From Medicago truncatula (Eukaryota; Streptophyta; Magnoliopsida; Fabales; Fabaceae): a DNA stretch of 64,000 bases. Of the stretch, positions 1 through 11,262 are shown in pieces (position 1 is the first letter of the stretch; every line of letters begins with the position of its first letter). Below the pieces are notes generated by a model that saw nothing but the letters and a program-made list of their open reading frames with translations, did not search any database and was not told the DNA's origin. The position numbers and the translations under genes are program-made. The DNA lies in NCBI RefSeq assembly GCF_003473485.1, contig NC_053044.1, positions 56,832,091-56,896,090 of the forward strand, written 5' to 3'.

Positions 1-297
1 GTATTAACACAATTGTACTTGTTGGGACAGAAAAAGTTTAACTCTAAATATTTGTTTATTAATTAAATTAGGTATTGAATTATTTTATTAGGAACCGGTT
101 GGCTAGGGAGAGGGCAGGCTCTTAATTTCCTGTCTTGTAAATTCAGTATGACCTATAGATTTGAATACGCCAGTTTTTATAGACTTGCGGCAACATCTCA
201 TTCTTTATAAGATCAAATTAAAGGTTTATTCTTGATTTTATTCTGTCTTGTACTTTTAGAACTCATATTTAATCTTCCATAATTTTTGTGACAACAG

Positions 298-1676
298 TTG
301 AATAAGGAAACTAAAGATGGAGATGTTGCAGAAAAAAAAGATGTCTATCAACATGCAAATAAACAGGTACGTTTCACGAAATTCATTTTTGATTCCTTCA
401 TTATACCGTGCACAGACTTGTGTATTTTCCTGGTTTTCTAAGTTGCATTGATGTGTCTTTTCATAACAGGTTGCAATCATTTGTAATCATCAACGCAGTG
501 TTTCAAAAAATCACAGTGCACAAATTTCAAAGTTAAATGAAAAGATTGTTGAACTTCAGGTGATAATACTATTTAGAGTTTGGAAACCTTGGTGTAAATG
601 AATTTCTCGTCACTGGCTCATTTTATTTTATTTTAATTTAGAGGGCATGTAGACATATACTTGGATTTTACTTGCTTTTTAATTGTAGGCTTCTTTGAGG
701 GAGCTGAAAATAGATTTGAAAAGGGCAAGAAAAGAAAATTCACCTCTAACGAGTTCGGACGGGAAGAAAAGGAACTTGAATCCTGAAGCGTAATATACAG
801 CTTCCTTAGTATCTTTACACATTATAATTATCAAGTATAATGACTAATGTGTGATTGTGAATTATGTCACCTACAGGATAGAGAAAAAGATAACTCAAAC
901 CAGCGCAAAAATTGAGAAAATGCAACGTGATATGCATACGAAAGAAGATCTAAAAACTGTGGCACTTGGCACGTCCAAGATAAACTACCTAGATCCCAGG
1001 ATATCAGTTGCCTGGTGCAAGCGGCATGAGGTTCCTATTGAAAAGGTCTGGACTTCTTCACTTGTTATGATTACAATTGATTTTCCTCCAATTGATAAAA
1101 ACCAATTAACAGTTGAGATTCTATTGGACTTTCCCTTGTCTGTATGCTCTTTGCTTAAAGGCCGTAAGCTATGTTGCTTCCCGCCAGAATTGGACCAGTG
1201 ATCTAAATAGTCTTTAACATGTTTTTGAGGAGCAACTGTTCCCTCCACATTTCTAAACAATTAAACATTTTTTCAGAATTGTACTTACGGATGGCACAAA
1301 ATGTGTTTTTTTTTTTCTCTTTCAAATGCACACATTTGAAGTCCTTTCTCTCATGTTTTCGATCTATGTTATAAACCATTTTTTTGTTGTAGTCCCTGAA
1401 ATATTGTTTTTGTTTCGAACTGATCCATATAATATTATTTTTTTGTTTTGATGGGACTAAAACGAAGAGAGAAAAATTAGATGGACCCTTCTAAATAAAA
1501 ACAAGTCATCTAATTATCTCTGTAAAATGGTGAACTAAATGTTTGATTTTGATTGGCTTATTCGCTATTACTAACATACTCTTATTGCTTGGGGCTTGAA
1601 TCAGATTTTCACTGGAAAAACTCTGCTGCAAAAATTTGCTTGGGCAATGGATGTAGATCCTAATTTCAGATTCTAA
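298..1676 (+). CDS. TOP1: DNA topoisomerase I (type IB), 3' end of gene
   Basis: This is the C-terminal part of eukaryotic topoisomerase IB, the nuclear enzyme that nicks and reseals one DNA strand to relax supercoils. Five exons with GT-AG borders keep one frame: 298-366, 470-559, 689-789, 877-1045 and 1605-1676 (stop TAA). They encode the core end ([20 protein letters not shown]), a charged coiled-coil linker, and the C-terminal domain. The catalytic tyrosine sits in the family signature SKINYLDPR, followed by [12 protein letters not shown] and the terminal [13 protein letters not shown]. The 5' exons must lie left of the window; 1-297 reads as intron. The ending [10 protein letters not shown] differs slightly from the usual IFNKSLLAK, but no stop or frameshift is seen. 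Whether the upstream part exists, making this a working gene, cannot be judged here. Confidence 0.85.
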
Positions 1677-1712
1677 GATGGAGGCTTACAAATACAACTA
1701 ACTATGCGGTGG

Positions 1713-1836
1713 GAAAGCCACTTGGGTTGGTCTAGTGGTATTGGCTTGTAACCTGGGAGTGTGCTCCTCCTCAAGGTCTCAGGTTCAATTCTCTCTGGTG
1801 CCAATTTGAGGGGGTTAGTTTAGGTTCATAAAAAAA
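1713..1836 (+). mobile_element. tRNA-derived SINE (Au-like family)
   Basis: The element has a tRNA-like head (ggttggtctagtggt), a B-box-like motif (ggttcaattctc) and a short A-rich tail. A 13-bp target-site duplication, aactatgcggtgg, flanks it at 1700-1712 and 1837-1849. It lies just after the TOP1 stop codon in a stretch missing from the second TOP1 copy. Related copies are at 12929-13147 (reverse) and 62129-62250. The family name is from memory of plant SINEs. Confidence 0.8.
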
Positions 1837-1852
1837 AACTATGCGGTGGAAA

Positions 1853-4011
1853 AACGTTTTTTTTTTTTTTTTAACTCTTTCCTTCTACATAAAAAATAAG
1901 TTTTGTTTCTTTATTTTTGAAGTCCAGCGGAAATTTATGCTGCAAAGTCTTCATCTAATCTAATTTACTATTTCAATGATTCATATTATGATTTAATCAT
2001 TTAATGTGATACCCAGTGTTAAATGAGGCAAAGTTTTGTAGTTTCATTCTTGTTTATTTTACTTGTATTGTTATTGTTATCTGTGATTGCTTACATCAAG
2101 GGTGGGTTTGAATGTTCAAGCAGATCATATTAACTGCTTCTTGTTCCTTCCAATGAGTGCCATTTTGATGGCATGACACCAAGAATGGAAGTTCTGTCGG
2201 GTAAGAAGATGAAGTAGAAATTGTCTTAAATTGTCATGGTGAAAAATGAAGAAGACGATCAAGAAAGAGAACGCAAAAGTAGAAATAATCTCAAACTCTC
2301 ATGTTAATCATGCCATATTGAAGTGAGAAATTGAGTAAAAGTTTATTGAAAAGATTCAATTAATAACAACAACTGAATGAACAATTACAATAGCATAAAG
2401 CTATAGTATAAGTAGAGCTAATGTGCTAACTACCAAACTAAACTTGCAACTGAAAGTTGCAACAATCTAACTTGATCTAAAGGATTAAGTACAAGTTTTA
2501 ACATATAGTTAGAGCTATGGTGAAGCTTAATAAGTTGTTAATATCACAAGAACCTAGCCAGCCTTCAAAAATTTGCTACAAATGTGTTGTTGGATGGTGA
2601 TTGGGGATGTTGTTTGTCCCAAGAGTATGGAGCTTATTATCTAGTTGCAAATATTGACCTATTCAAGTTGGCTTAGATATATTCTTTTATGGTCATGGTC
2701 TTGCATACGCAGCCGAGGGAAATTCAAATTGATTTTCTTCTGATTGCTATGATTAGCCTTGTTTTGTCTACGATTTGGCTCTTTTCATATTTACCCAAAC
2801 ATAAGATAACTAAATTAAATGTATAAATTGTCGCTGTGATTTTGAATTTCCAACCGAGTGCCAAAACTGAACAAAGTATTCCGAAACTCAAAACAGATCA
2901 ATCAATGAAATGTCAATCCAATTGCAAACAGAGACCAGATACCATCGAAAAAAATTACAGCCAAAGAAAGAATTATAAGTTTTCAAAATAAATTAAATTA
3001 AAAATAGATTCTAATTTTATCTTGGAAAACAATGGATTAAAAAAATATCCAGAAATAAAAAATTGTTATTAGGACAATTTATTTTGGAAATAAAATTGGG
3101 TAAAAAAATTTGGGCCGTTTTACTCTGATGAGGTTTGTCTTGGGGAAAATAATTTATCCCCAAAACCTATATATACACAAATGTAAGTCAAAGTACCACA
3201 CACAGTACATACTCAGAATTTTAGGGAAGAAAAAAAAAAGCATTGAAAACCCTAACTCATCTTTTCACAGTGTCGCCGCGTCCCACCATGTTCTACAGCA
3301 TTTTCTATTCCAGTCCGTCGTCCACTTCCACTGCTAAATCGAACAAGAAAAGAAAGGGTTTAAACAGGTATTGTTTCTTAGCTAAAAGTTTCGTTCATCC
3401 GATGGTTTGTTTTTCATTATGATACTGCCTTTTATTACCGAGTCTTTTTCTAAGACTCATACTATAGCATCACTTCATCAAAACCGTCCTCAAGTTAAGG
3501 GAGATATTGACAATGACCTCGTCGCTGGGTTCGATAAACAAAGGTAGAACTCTTGTTACTCAGTTTTGATAGAAAACAATGAGAAAGCATACCAATCCAT
3601 TGTATTAACCAACAACTATATGTCACAATCCTTGTTCATCAATCGGTAGTTAGGATCATCATTGGCAAGGGTGATAGAGTAGGGTATATCCTAAAAAGTA
3701 TGGTGAGAATAGTGTGGTGTGTGGGTTTCGTGAAGATTTATTGAGATGCATTTTGACAAAGAAGGGATTGGAGATGAGTGTGGTCCAAGAGTTGCTCACG
3801 CACTTCGATGGTATGAGAGATTTCACGGTAAGCAATGATGAGACTAAAAATGTATTTCATGAACAAGTATAAAATTCATATTCAAGCATGGATTTTATTT
3901 TTATTTTTTACAATCAAAAACTCGTATTATTTCACTTCTCAAAAGAGTCTCAATCTCTTGGTGACGAGCATGTAATCTTGATGCTCCTGCTAAAGTATGA
4001 GCTACATGTAT
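1853..4011. other. Intergenic DNA with no convincing gene
   Basis: The segment at about 2058-2190 is the right-hand part of the TOP1 duplication and matches about 5283-5410. A leader-like block at about 3100-3370, with a TATA-like run and a possible donor after aaacag, matches a block at 6950-7290. At about 3700-3850 a plus-strand frame stays open for about 50 codons but I cannot assign it. Otherwise the DNA is AT-rich. Confidence 0.6.
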
Positions 4012-4029
4012 TATGTCCCTATATTTACT

Positions 4030-5272
4030 AACTAAGATGGAGATGTTGCAGAAAAAAAAAAAAAAGATGTCTATCATAATGCAAATAAACAGGTACATTT
4101 CACAAAATTCACTTTGGATTCCTCCATTTTAACGTGCACAAACTGTTCTATATTTTCCTGGTTTTCTAAGTAGCATTGATGTGTCTTTTCCATAACAGGT
4201 TGCAATCATTTGTAATCATCAGTGTAGTGTTTCAAAAATTCACAGTGAACAAATTTCAAAGTTGAATGAAAAGATTGATGAACTTCAGGCGATAATACTC
4301 TTTAGAATTTGGAAGCCTTGGTGTGAATGAATTTCTTGTCACTGGCTCATTTTGTTTTAAATTTAGAGAGCATGCAAACATATACTTGGAGCTAACTTGC
4401 TTTTTAATTGTAGGCTGATTTGAAGAAGCTGAAAATAGATTTGGAAAGGGCAAGAAAAGATAAGAAAAGCCACCTCTAACGAGTTCGGATGGGAAGAACA
4501 AAAAGAACTTGAAACTGAAGCGTAATAAACAGCTTCCTTAACATCTTTGGACATTATAATTATCAAGTGTAATGTGTGATTGTGATCTATGTATCGTACA
4601 GGATAGAGAAAAGATATCTCAAACCAGCGCAAAAATTAAGAAAATGCAGCATGATATGCATACAAAAGAAGATCTAAAAACTGTGGCACTTGGCACGTCC
4701 CCAAGATAAACTACCTAGATCCCAGGATATCAGTTGCCTGTTGCAAGCGGCATGAGGTTCCTATTGAAAAGGTCTGAACTTATTCACTTGTTATTACTAC
4801 AATTGATAACACATATTTTCAGAAATGTACTTATGGATGGCACGGAATTTGTGTTTTTTTTTTTCTTCAAATGTACACATCTGAAGTCCTTTCTCTCATG
4901 TTTTCGATCTATGTTATAAACCATTTTTCGTACACATCTGAAGTCCTTTCTCTCACGTTTTTGATCTATGTTATAAACCATTTTTCGTTATAGTCCCTGA
5001 AATATTATTTTTGTTTCGCATATAATATTTTTTTTCTTTTGTTTTGATGGGACAAAACGAAGAAGAAGCAAAAATGAAAAGGGCCCTTCTAAATAAAACA
5101 GATTTAAGCCATCTAATTATCTTTGTAAAATGATGAACTGAATGTTTGATTTTGATTGGCGTATTATTTTTCACTAACACACTCTTGTTGCTTGGGGCTT
5201 GAATTAGATTTTCACTGGAAAAACTCTGCTTCAAAAATTTGCTTGCCCATGGATGTAGATCCTAAACTCATT
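4030..5272 (+). pseudogene. Topoisomerase I C-terminal pseudogene (partial duplicate)
   Basis: This is a second copy of the TOP1 3' exons with their introns, in the same orientation, so it arose by DNA duplication and not retroposition. The first exon lacks its start and carries an expanded A-run before the GATGTCTATC stretch. The exon at about 4200-4288 is still open. The linker exon frameshifts after RARKDKKSHL. The catalytic exon has an extra C before the active-site region (ggcacgtccccaagataaac), which removes the NYLDPR reading. The last exon has lost a base in the FAWAMD region. With several independent lesions it cannot encode the catalytic domain. Homology resumes at about 5283-5410, matching 2058-2190, so about 370 bp found in the first copy, including its SINE, is absent here. 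Confidence 0.88.
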
Positions 5273-5429
5273 CTCGTATATTTTACTTGTATTGTTATTG
5301 CTATATGTGATTGCTTATGTCAAGGGTGGGTTTGGATGTTCAAGCTGCTCATATCAACTGTTTCTTTTTCCTTCCAATGAGGGCCGTTTTGATGGCGCGA
5401 CGCCAAGAATGTGATTATCTCCCGAACTT

Positions 5430-5800
5430 GGGGCTGTGAGATGTTACCCCCATTGTCACTTGGTTAGCATAGGATGATTGTGTCATGAGTTGGGTGTTTC
5501 CTAGGAACATTGCGGTGTCTCGATTAGTGTTTTATGAGGGTGAGAGACCAAGAGCTACTGACAATAATCTGCTTGGTTCTCTCAGCCTTTCCTACCTTCC
5601 AGGTGCTCGGCGGCAGCCCTTAGATGTATGTTTTTCCATCAATGAAAATGGTATCCTAACTGTTTCTGCTAAGGAAATATCTAGAAGAAATAAGAACTAG
5701 ATACCATAACCAGTGACAAAGAAAGGTTGTCAACAATTGATATTGAAAAAATGATTGAAGAAGCTGAAAGGTACAGTTTTGATGATAAAATGTTTTTAAT
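5430..5800 (+). pseudogene. HSP70 substrate-binding domain fragment
   Basis: The longest open stretch (5485-5700) reads PRNIAVSR, then FYEGERPRATDNNLLGSL and DVCFSINENGILTVSAKE. These match the beta-sandwich substrate-binding domain of cytosolic HSP70, including the family motifs equivalent to FEGER and NGIL.VSA. After a stop, homology continues in another frame (ITSDKERLSTIDIEKMIEEAERY-like). There is no ATPase domain and no start codon context, so this is a fragment. It begins directly after the end of the TOP1 duplicate and is paired with an inverted copy at 5945-6490. Confidence 0.8.
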
Positions 5801-5944
5801 GACGCCTTCATTGTAATCGCCACAAACCCTCCCCTTCATTCACCTCCCATAGGTTTATTTTCAAAAAAAAAAAAAAAAAAAAATTATAAAGTTTTGAGCA
5901 CTTATTAAAAGCAAGACATCCCTTGAAATCTAAATAGAGAAATA

Positions 5945-6490
5945 CAAAACTAGCTAGTATTTGCTGTAAGGTGTTTCAATAGGCTTTCTAGCTCCTTCAG
6001 ATGACTCTCAAGAGCATCTATTTCTATGATCTGGTAGTTCTTCTTAACCAGAAAACTCTTGGCCTCATTAATTGCATTGTCGATCTTCTCAAGTTTTTGA
6101 TGGGTAGCCTAAGATTGACACCCTTCTGTAAAACATTCTTCATTTCATAAACACAACACATTACTGTGGTCTTAAAAACATTTTATCATCCACATTGTAC
6201 CTCTCAGCTTCTTCAATTATTTTTTCAATTTCAATTATTGACCACCTTTCCTTGTTAATGGTTATGGTGATCTCGTTCTTATTTCTTCTAGTTATTTCCT
6301 TAGCAGAAACGGTTAGGATACCATTTTCATCTATGGAAAAACATACATCTAAGGACTGGCCCCAACGAGCACCTGGAAGGCACCCTCATAATCACTAATC
6401 GAGACACCACAATATTCCTAGGAAACACCACACTCATGACACAAACATCCTCTGCTAGTGGTCATCAAGTTGTGATTATCTCCTTCGATT
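5945..6490 (-). pseudogene. HSP70 C-terminal fragment, inverted copy
   Basis: Read on the minus strand, this repeats the fragment at 5430-5800. It has the PRN-like start, a deletion that removes most of the GERPRATDNN section, then NENGILTVSAKE-equivalent sequence. It runs further into the helical lid: an AINEAKSFLVKKNYQ-like stretch and a final SHLKELESLLK before a stop near 5950. Several frame changes and internal stops are present. The two copies lie head to head around an A-rich spacer at about 5860-5885. Confidence 0.75.
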
Positions 6491-6499
6491 TGGGGATGG

Positions 6500-9086
6500 A
6501 GTTCAGTTATATATGTCAACTGTTTGCATGTTAATGGAGTGTCTTTGTTTTTCTCACCATTTTTATATGGCAGATGAGGGAATTTGGAGTTGAAGAAATT
6601 TAAGTTTAGTTATCATAATCGACTTCATGGCTTTATTTACTTTGAATATTTCCTGTTGGTTGCCGACACCGATATTGGCAAGTGATTCACTATAATAATA
6701 AGAGAGATTATAGAATAGATCAAACTAGAATTACCATTTACATTTATTGATTTCTGGTCAAGCATTATGTTGAAATGACATACTAAGTTGCCATTCATTT
6801 CATCAATAGGCTACATGGGAAAGCGCCAACTGAGCAACTGAATTTAAAAGTGAACCGTCACTACCAAATTCCACTTGTATTGCCAAAGTTTTATTTTAGA
6901 AAAATATTTGAGAATAAATTCAGGAATTGTGGGTCAGCTTTAAATTTATGAGCTTTGTTTTGGAAAATTTTAGCCCCAAAACCCTATACATAAAAATATA
7001 AGTGTATGTAGTTTGAGAACCCATACAGAAATTCATAAAAACCTTGACCCGTGTTTTCACGGTGTCACCGCCACTGTCCCATTGCACTTTCCCTCTCCAG
7101 TCTAGTCGGTCTACTCTCAGTGACAACTTCTTCGTCCCACGTTATTTTTATCTTCCACTGTTATCTATTTAGGATCCCAAGATTAAAATCGAACAAAAGA
7201 AGATTGAGATTGAAGATTTGCCTGGTTCAACCGCTGTGAAAATCATCATTGATCAAGAGAAGAAAGAAAGGGGTATAAGCAGGTTTTGTGTCTATCGAAA
7301 TCTAACTAGGACAACAATCGGTAATCAATCACACAATAATTGACTTCTATTTTGGTTTTACAATGTTGCTCGTATTAATATATCATTTGTAACTATTAAT
7401 TTTTGTTTACATAATTCTTATTTACCGCTTGATCAATCTACAGTTTTCTTAAGTATTGTGCATAATCACTTGTATGCTAATTGAGATGCTTGTCAAGAAT
7501 AAATATGTTAAAACCTGTTTCAAGCACGAGTTTATGATTCTAGTTGCAGTTCAATTATAACCTTGATTTTTGTTCAAGATTATCTGCTATCTGAATTTTA
7601 TTGATTGTTTTTCATTAATTTGTTCATTACAAGCTCGACTATGATAACAAACTGTAAATAACCTGAGTAGGCGTACGGCCTGTGTCATTATCAACTTACT
7701 AGCTATACTTGTTAGAAGTTGAAACCCCAGAGAGGAGGAGAAGGAAATTGTAAATTCTCATTATGATGAATAACAGAGCATACAAGTATTTATAGGCACA
7801 TGCTAAGTGCAATGAATAGGTAACACATGTCACTGCCTTAAAGGCTAGAGCTAAACTAAGATAAGCTACAATAGCAGAATATCAAGCCTAATCAATACTC
7901 TTAACAATACTGTGGTTTGTTTTAGTTGATGTAAATGTAAAATTATTTTACACCTACAATACATCTCCAATAAACTATTTCATCAATTAATTTGTATATT
8001 CTTGAGCAAAGGAGTAGGACTACATCATCAAAAAAACGCCCCAAGAAATAGACAAAATAAAAATAAAAGTAGCAGCAAAAGAAGTGTTGATATATCTAGT
8101 TGGCTCTGATTAAAACCACCACCAGCCCAGCCCCAAAAGGCTCCTTAGTGGATTGTTTCCTAGTACATAATACATTTTTGAAATGGTAGGATATGGTAAG
8201 ATACACCATCGTGGTTCAACATTGCCATCAATGAATGTGAACCCAAAACATGTTGGTTGTCGTGAAGACAAATATTTCCAATCATCATGTTGGTTGTTAA
8301 ATCCTGCTTCCATCGAAATCTCTCTCAATTCTTTTCTCTGTTCAGTTCATAATATTCTTACTGACTGCTGGATCAATCGATAGCTTTCATTCTCCTATTA
8401 TGCGGGATGAAGATGCACATTAAAAATGTAGGTCCTGAATTTGTTGATACTTTCAAGTACTGGACAAAATCCCTTGATCCACTGGTAATTGAGATGCTAA
8501 TTGCTAACCAAAAATAAATATGTTAAAACCTGTTTCAAGCACAAGTGTATGAAACATGTGGGAAAAGGGAATGATGGTCATTCTAGCTGCAGTTAAATTA
8601 TAACCTTGACAAATCTTCTAGATTATCGGGTCTCTGAATTTCATTGATTAACTTTCATCAATGTATTATAACTACTAGCTCCACTATGATTTTAAACTTG
8701 TTAGTAACCTGAGTAGGTCTACCTATCAAACAAACCATATTTACACTGCTCAAGTTACAATTAGCAAATACCAAATCTATGTTCTTTTATGCGTGAGTTG
8801 AAAGCGTAAGACATCATTTCAAGTTTTAAAATTTATTCCTTCTCCTTTTGAATTGTTGCAGCTTGTTATGGAGATTCGGAGATTAATGGAGTTAAAAGAC
8901 CTTAGCATAAATTATACATGCTCATCTCTTATGATATGTTCTCTTTGTAAAGGGTTTACACGGAAGAGGTAAACTACTAGTTTCAGAATTATATATTAAT
9001 CATCTTTTGTCATTAAAATTGTTTATATCAATACCTATTTGGTCTTCATTCTTTTGTTTTTTATTTTGGCGATTTCATTGTTTTTT
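6500..9086. other. Intergenic DNA with internal duplications
   Basis: No gene is supported. The block 6950-7290 resembles 3100-3370: a CCCCAAAACC leader, a TTTTCACGGTGTCACCGCC-like stretch, and a terminal possible donor after aagcag. A second pair matches at about 7440-7690 and 8370-8740 (shared aaatatgttaaaacctgttt and ctgagtaggt). Both pairs look like old local duplications. Confidence 0.6.
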
Positions 9087-10224
9087 GGCTTATTTGATCT
9101 GGTCCCCTAACTAATTTCATATTTTCATTTTGGTCCTACAATTAATAAAACGTACGTTTTGGTCCCTCACTTTTTTCTCCGTTTATCAAATAAATCCCTA
9201 GTCTATTAAGTTTAACCACAAATGTCTATGGTGGACCAACTTTAAAAGTGATCCACCATAGACCTTATTAAACTTTTTAATTTAAACTGTTTGATCTGTT
9301 TCTTAAAAAAAATGACCATTAAATTATACGTGTCTATTGTAACTTACGATGTACCAACAACAACTAATTCTTTTATTTCTTTCTTCATCTTCTACCTTAA
9401 TAATCTTCATCATCTTCAACTCACATTCATCATCAACATTCATAAAAAAAAAAACCAAAAAAATAGAATCAACAACTATCAACAACAACATGATCATAAT
9501 CACCATCATCTAATCACTAAACTTACACCACCAACAACACATAATTTAATCACCAAAATTGATATAATGTTCAACAACATTCATAAAAAAATCCAACAAA
9601 AAAAAAACTAAAACCAATTCTTAGAACAACATCAACAAATCAATTAAACAACAACAAATTGAGAGTGAAGCTAAATCTGTGAGGAAGAAGAAGAATGAAG
9701 CTAAATCTGTATGTATGAAATTGAGAGTGGCGTGGTGGTTGTGCAGCTACCCTACCTATAAATCATTTAAAGTTACAAAGCAAATCATAGAAATTCAAAC
9801 ACCAAATTCCCCTTCCCTTCCCATTGTCATCTCTGCCGATGCATAGAGAAATCAATCTCAAAATGACTAATAGCACCAAATTACTACTCAACAACAACAA
9901 CAACCAGTTGAATCTTCTTCTGCTCCGAATCACCCAAAAATCCTTTTCTTCCTTTCTTCCCTAATTTCAATTTCAATTTTCAACTTCCCCATTTTACTTA
10001 CCACCAAAAAAGCATAATCACGATGATGTTGATGACAACAAAATAATAACCTTCATCCCAAAATTGCAGGAAGGAGCAGGACATATGTATATCTTTCTTT
10101 CTTTGTACCCATTAGTTTGAATAGAAGCTAAAAACTCATGATTTGAACAAAAAGAAACAACCCAACACAATCAAAATCCGCGATTTGGAAAAGGACAAGC
10201 AAACCACGCCCAGATCGTACTGTT

Positions 10225-10268
<44 letters not shown>

Positions 10269-10649
10269 ACCCCACACCCAGATCGCACTGTTCATCGAGA
10301 GAGATGAAGACCATCTCGTGTTACTGTTCATCAACGAAGGATTGAAGGATTTAACAAAACAGATCGATGAAGGAAGATGAAGATCGTATTGGAAAGGGTA
10401 GGAAGTGTTTTGTTTGATGATTTTTTTTTATGAATCCTATGAAGATGATTAAGAACACAATGGGAGAAACCTATTTTCTGGGTTTTTTTGCCACATGGGG
10501 TTTTACTAACGGAAGTTTTAATTATTTGACAGAAGGGATTTATTTGGCAAACAGAGAAAAAAGTGAGGGACCAAAACGTACGTTTTATTAATTGTAGGAC
10601 TAAAATGAAAACGTAAAATTAATTAGGGAACAATTGAATCAAATAAGCC
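9087..10649. mobile_element. 1.56-kb element with about 115-bp inverted ends (Mutator-like, non-autonomous)
   Basis: The left end (ggcttatttgatctggtccc, then ggtcctacaattaataaaac and a ggtccctcac motif) is repeated in reverse at the right end (10535-10649). The arms are imperfect over about 115 bp. The interior has no transposase. It contains CAA-rich low-complexity DNA, which accounts for the 106-codon open frame near 9.3-9.6 kb, and a (GA)n tract. Long inverted ends without coding capacity fit a non-autonomous Mutator-type element. Flanking T-rich DNA blurs the target-site duplication, so the class is inferred. Confidence 0.65.
10226..10265. repeat. (GA)n microsatellite
   Basis: An uninterrupted run of GA dinucleotides, about 20 units, lies inside the 1.56-kb inverted-end element. 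A short GAGAGA echo follows at about 10297. Confidence 0.95.
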
Positions 10650-10858
10650 TTATTTTTTTGTTTGACTCAGTAGGTATTTGTTCACATTGTATTCAACGCA
10701 TTCTGGATTATTATGATGTTTTATGAATTTTGATACTAATTCTGGGGCTAACGTGTTGTTCAGAGTGCATCCTAGCCTATAATTACTACAATAATAATAC
10801 TTTTGCAAACAAACAACTTTTTTTTTTTAATTTGGTTAAAAACTATAATAAAATTTTA

Positions 10859-11161
10859 GGTTTAATTGCACTTTTGGACCCCTATCTTTCCAAAAGTTGC
10901 GGTTATGGACCCCTAACTAATTTAAATACAAAACAGCCACCTATGTTTTGATTCTTTGGCAGTTTTGGACCCTCAGTCCATTGTTGACTCGGTCAACGCT
11001 GACGTGGTAGGTGCCACGTGTCAATTTTTTTTTGTTTTTGTCTTGGGGGTCCAAAACTACTAAAGAATCAAAACATAAGAGACTGTTTTGTATTTAAATT
11101 AGTTAGGGATCCATAACCGCAACTTTTAGAAAGATAGGGGTCTAAAAGTGTAATTAAACCT
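10859..11161. mobile_element. MITE with about 120-bp inverted ends
   Basis: The ends ggtttaattgcacttttgga and its inverse (…aaaagtgtaattaaacc) bracket a roughly 300-bp element. Its arms also share the gttgcggttatggaccccta stretch. Flanks of aaaatttta on the left and taaatttta on the right suggest a 9-bp target-site duplication with one mismatch, as for Mutator-like MITEs. It lies just downstream of the broken subtilase. Confidence 0.7.
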
Positions 11162-11262
11162 TAAATTTTATGCCGAGCATATAACAATTTTTACTCAAAA
11201 GGGCATAAAACATAAAGTACAAGAGCTCAACTTGTATTTATTTATCGTTTCTTTTCATTTAG

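Noticed and set aside
3690-3850. Possible small ribosomal-protein-like frame (YPKKYGENSVVCGFRED…)
   Set aside because: The resemblance to S29 was only a few positions with wrong cysteine spacing.
9291-9611. 106-codon Asn/His-rich open frame
   Set aside because: It is CAA/CAT low-complexity DNA inside an inverted-end element; no domain or start context is seen.
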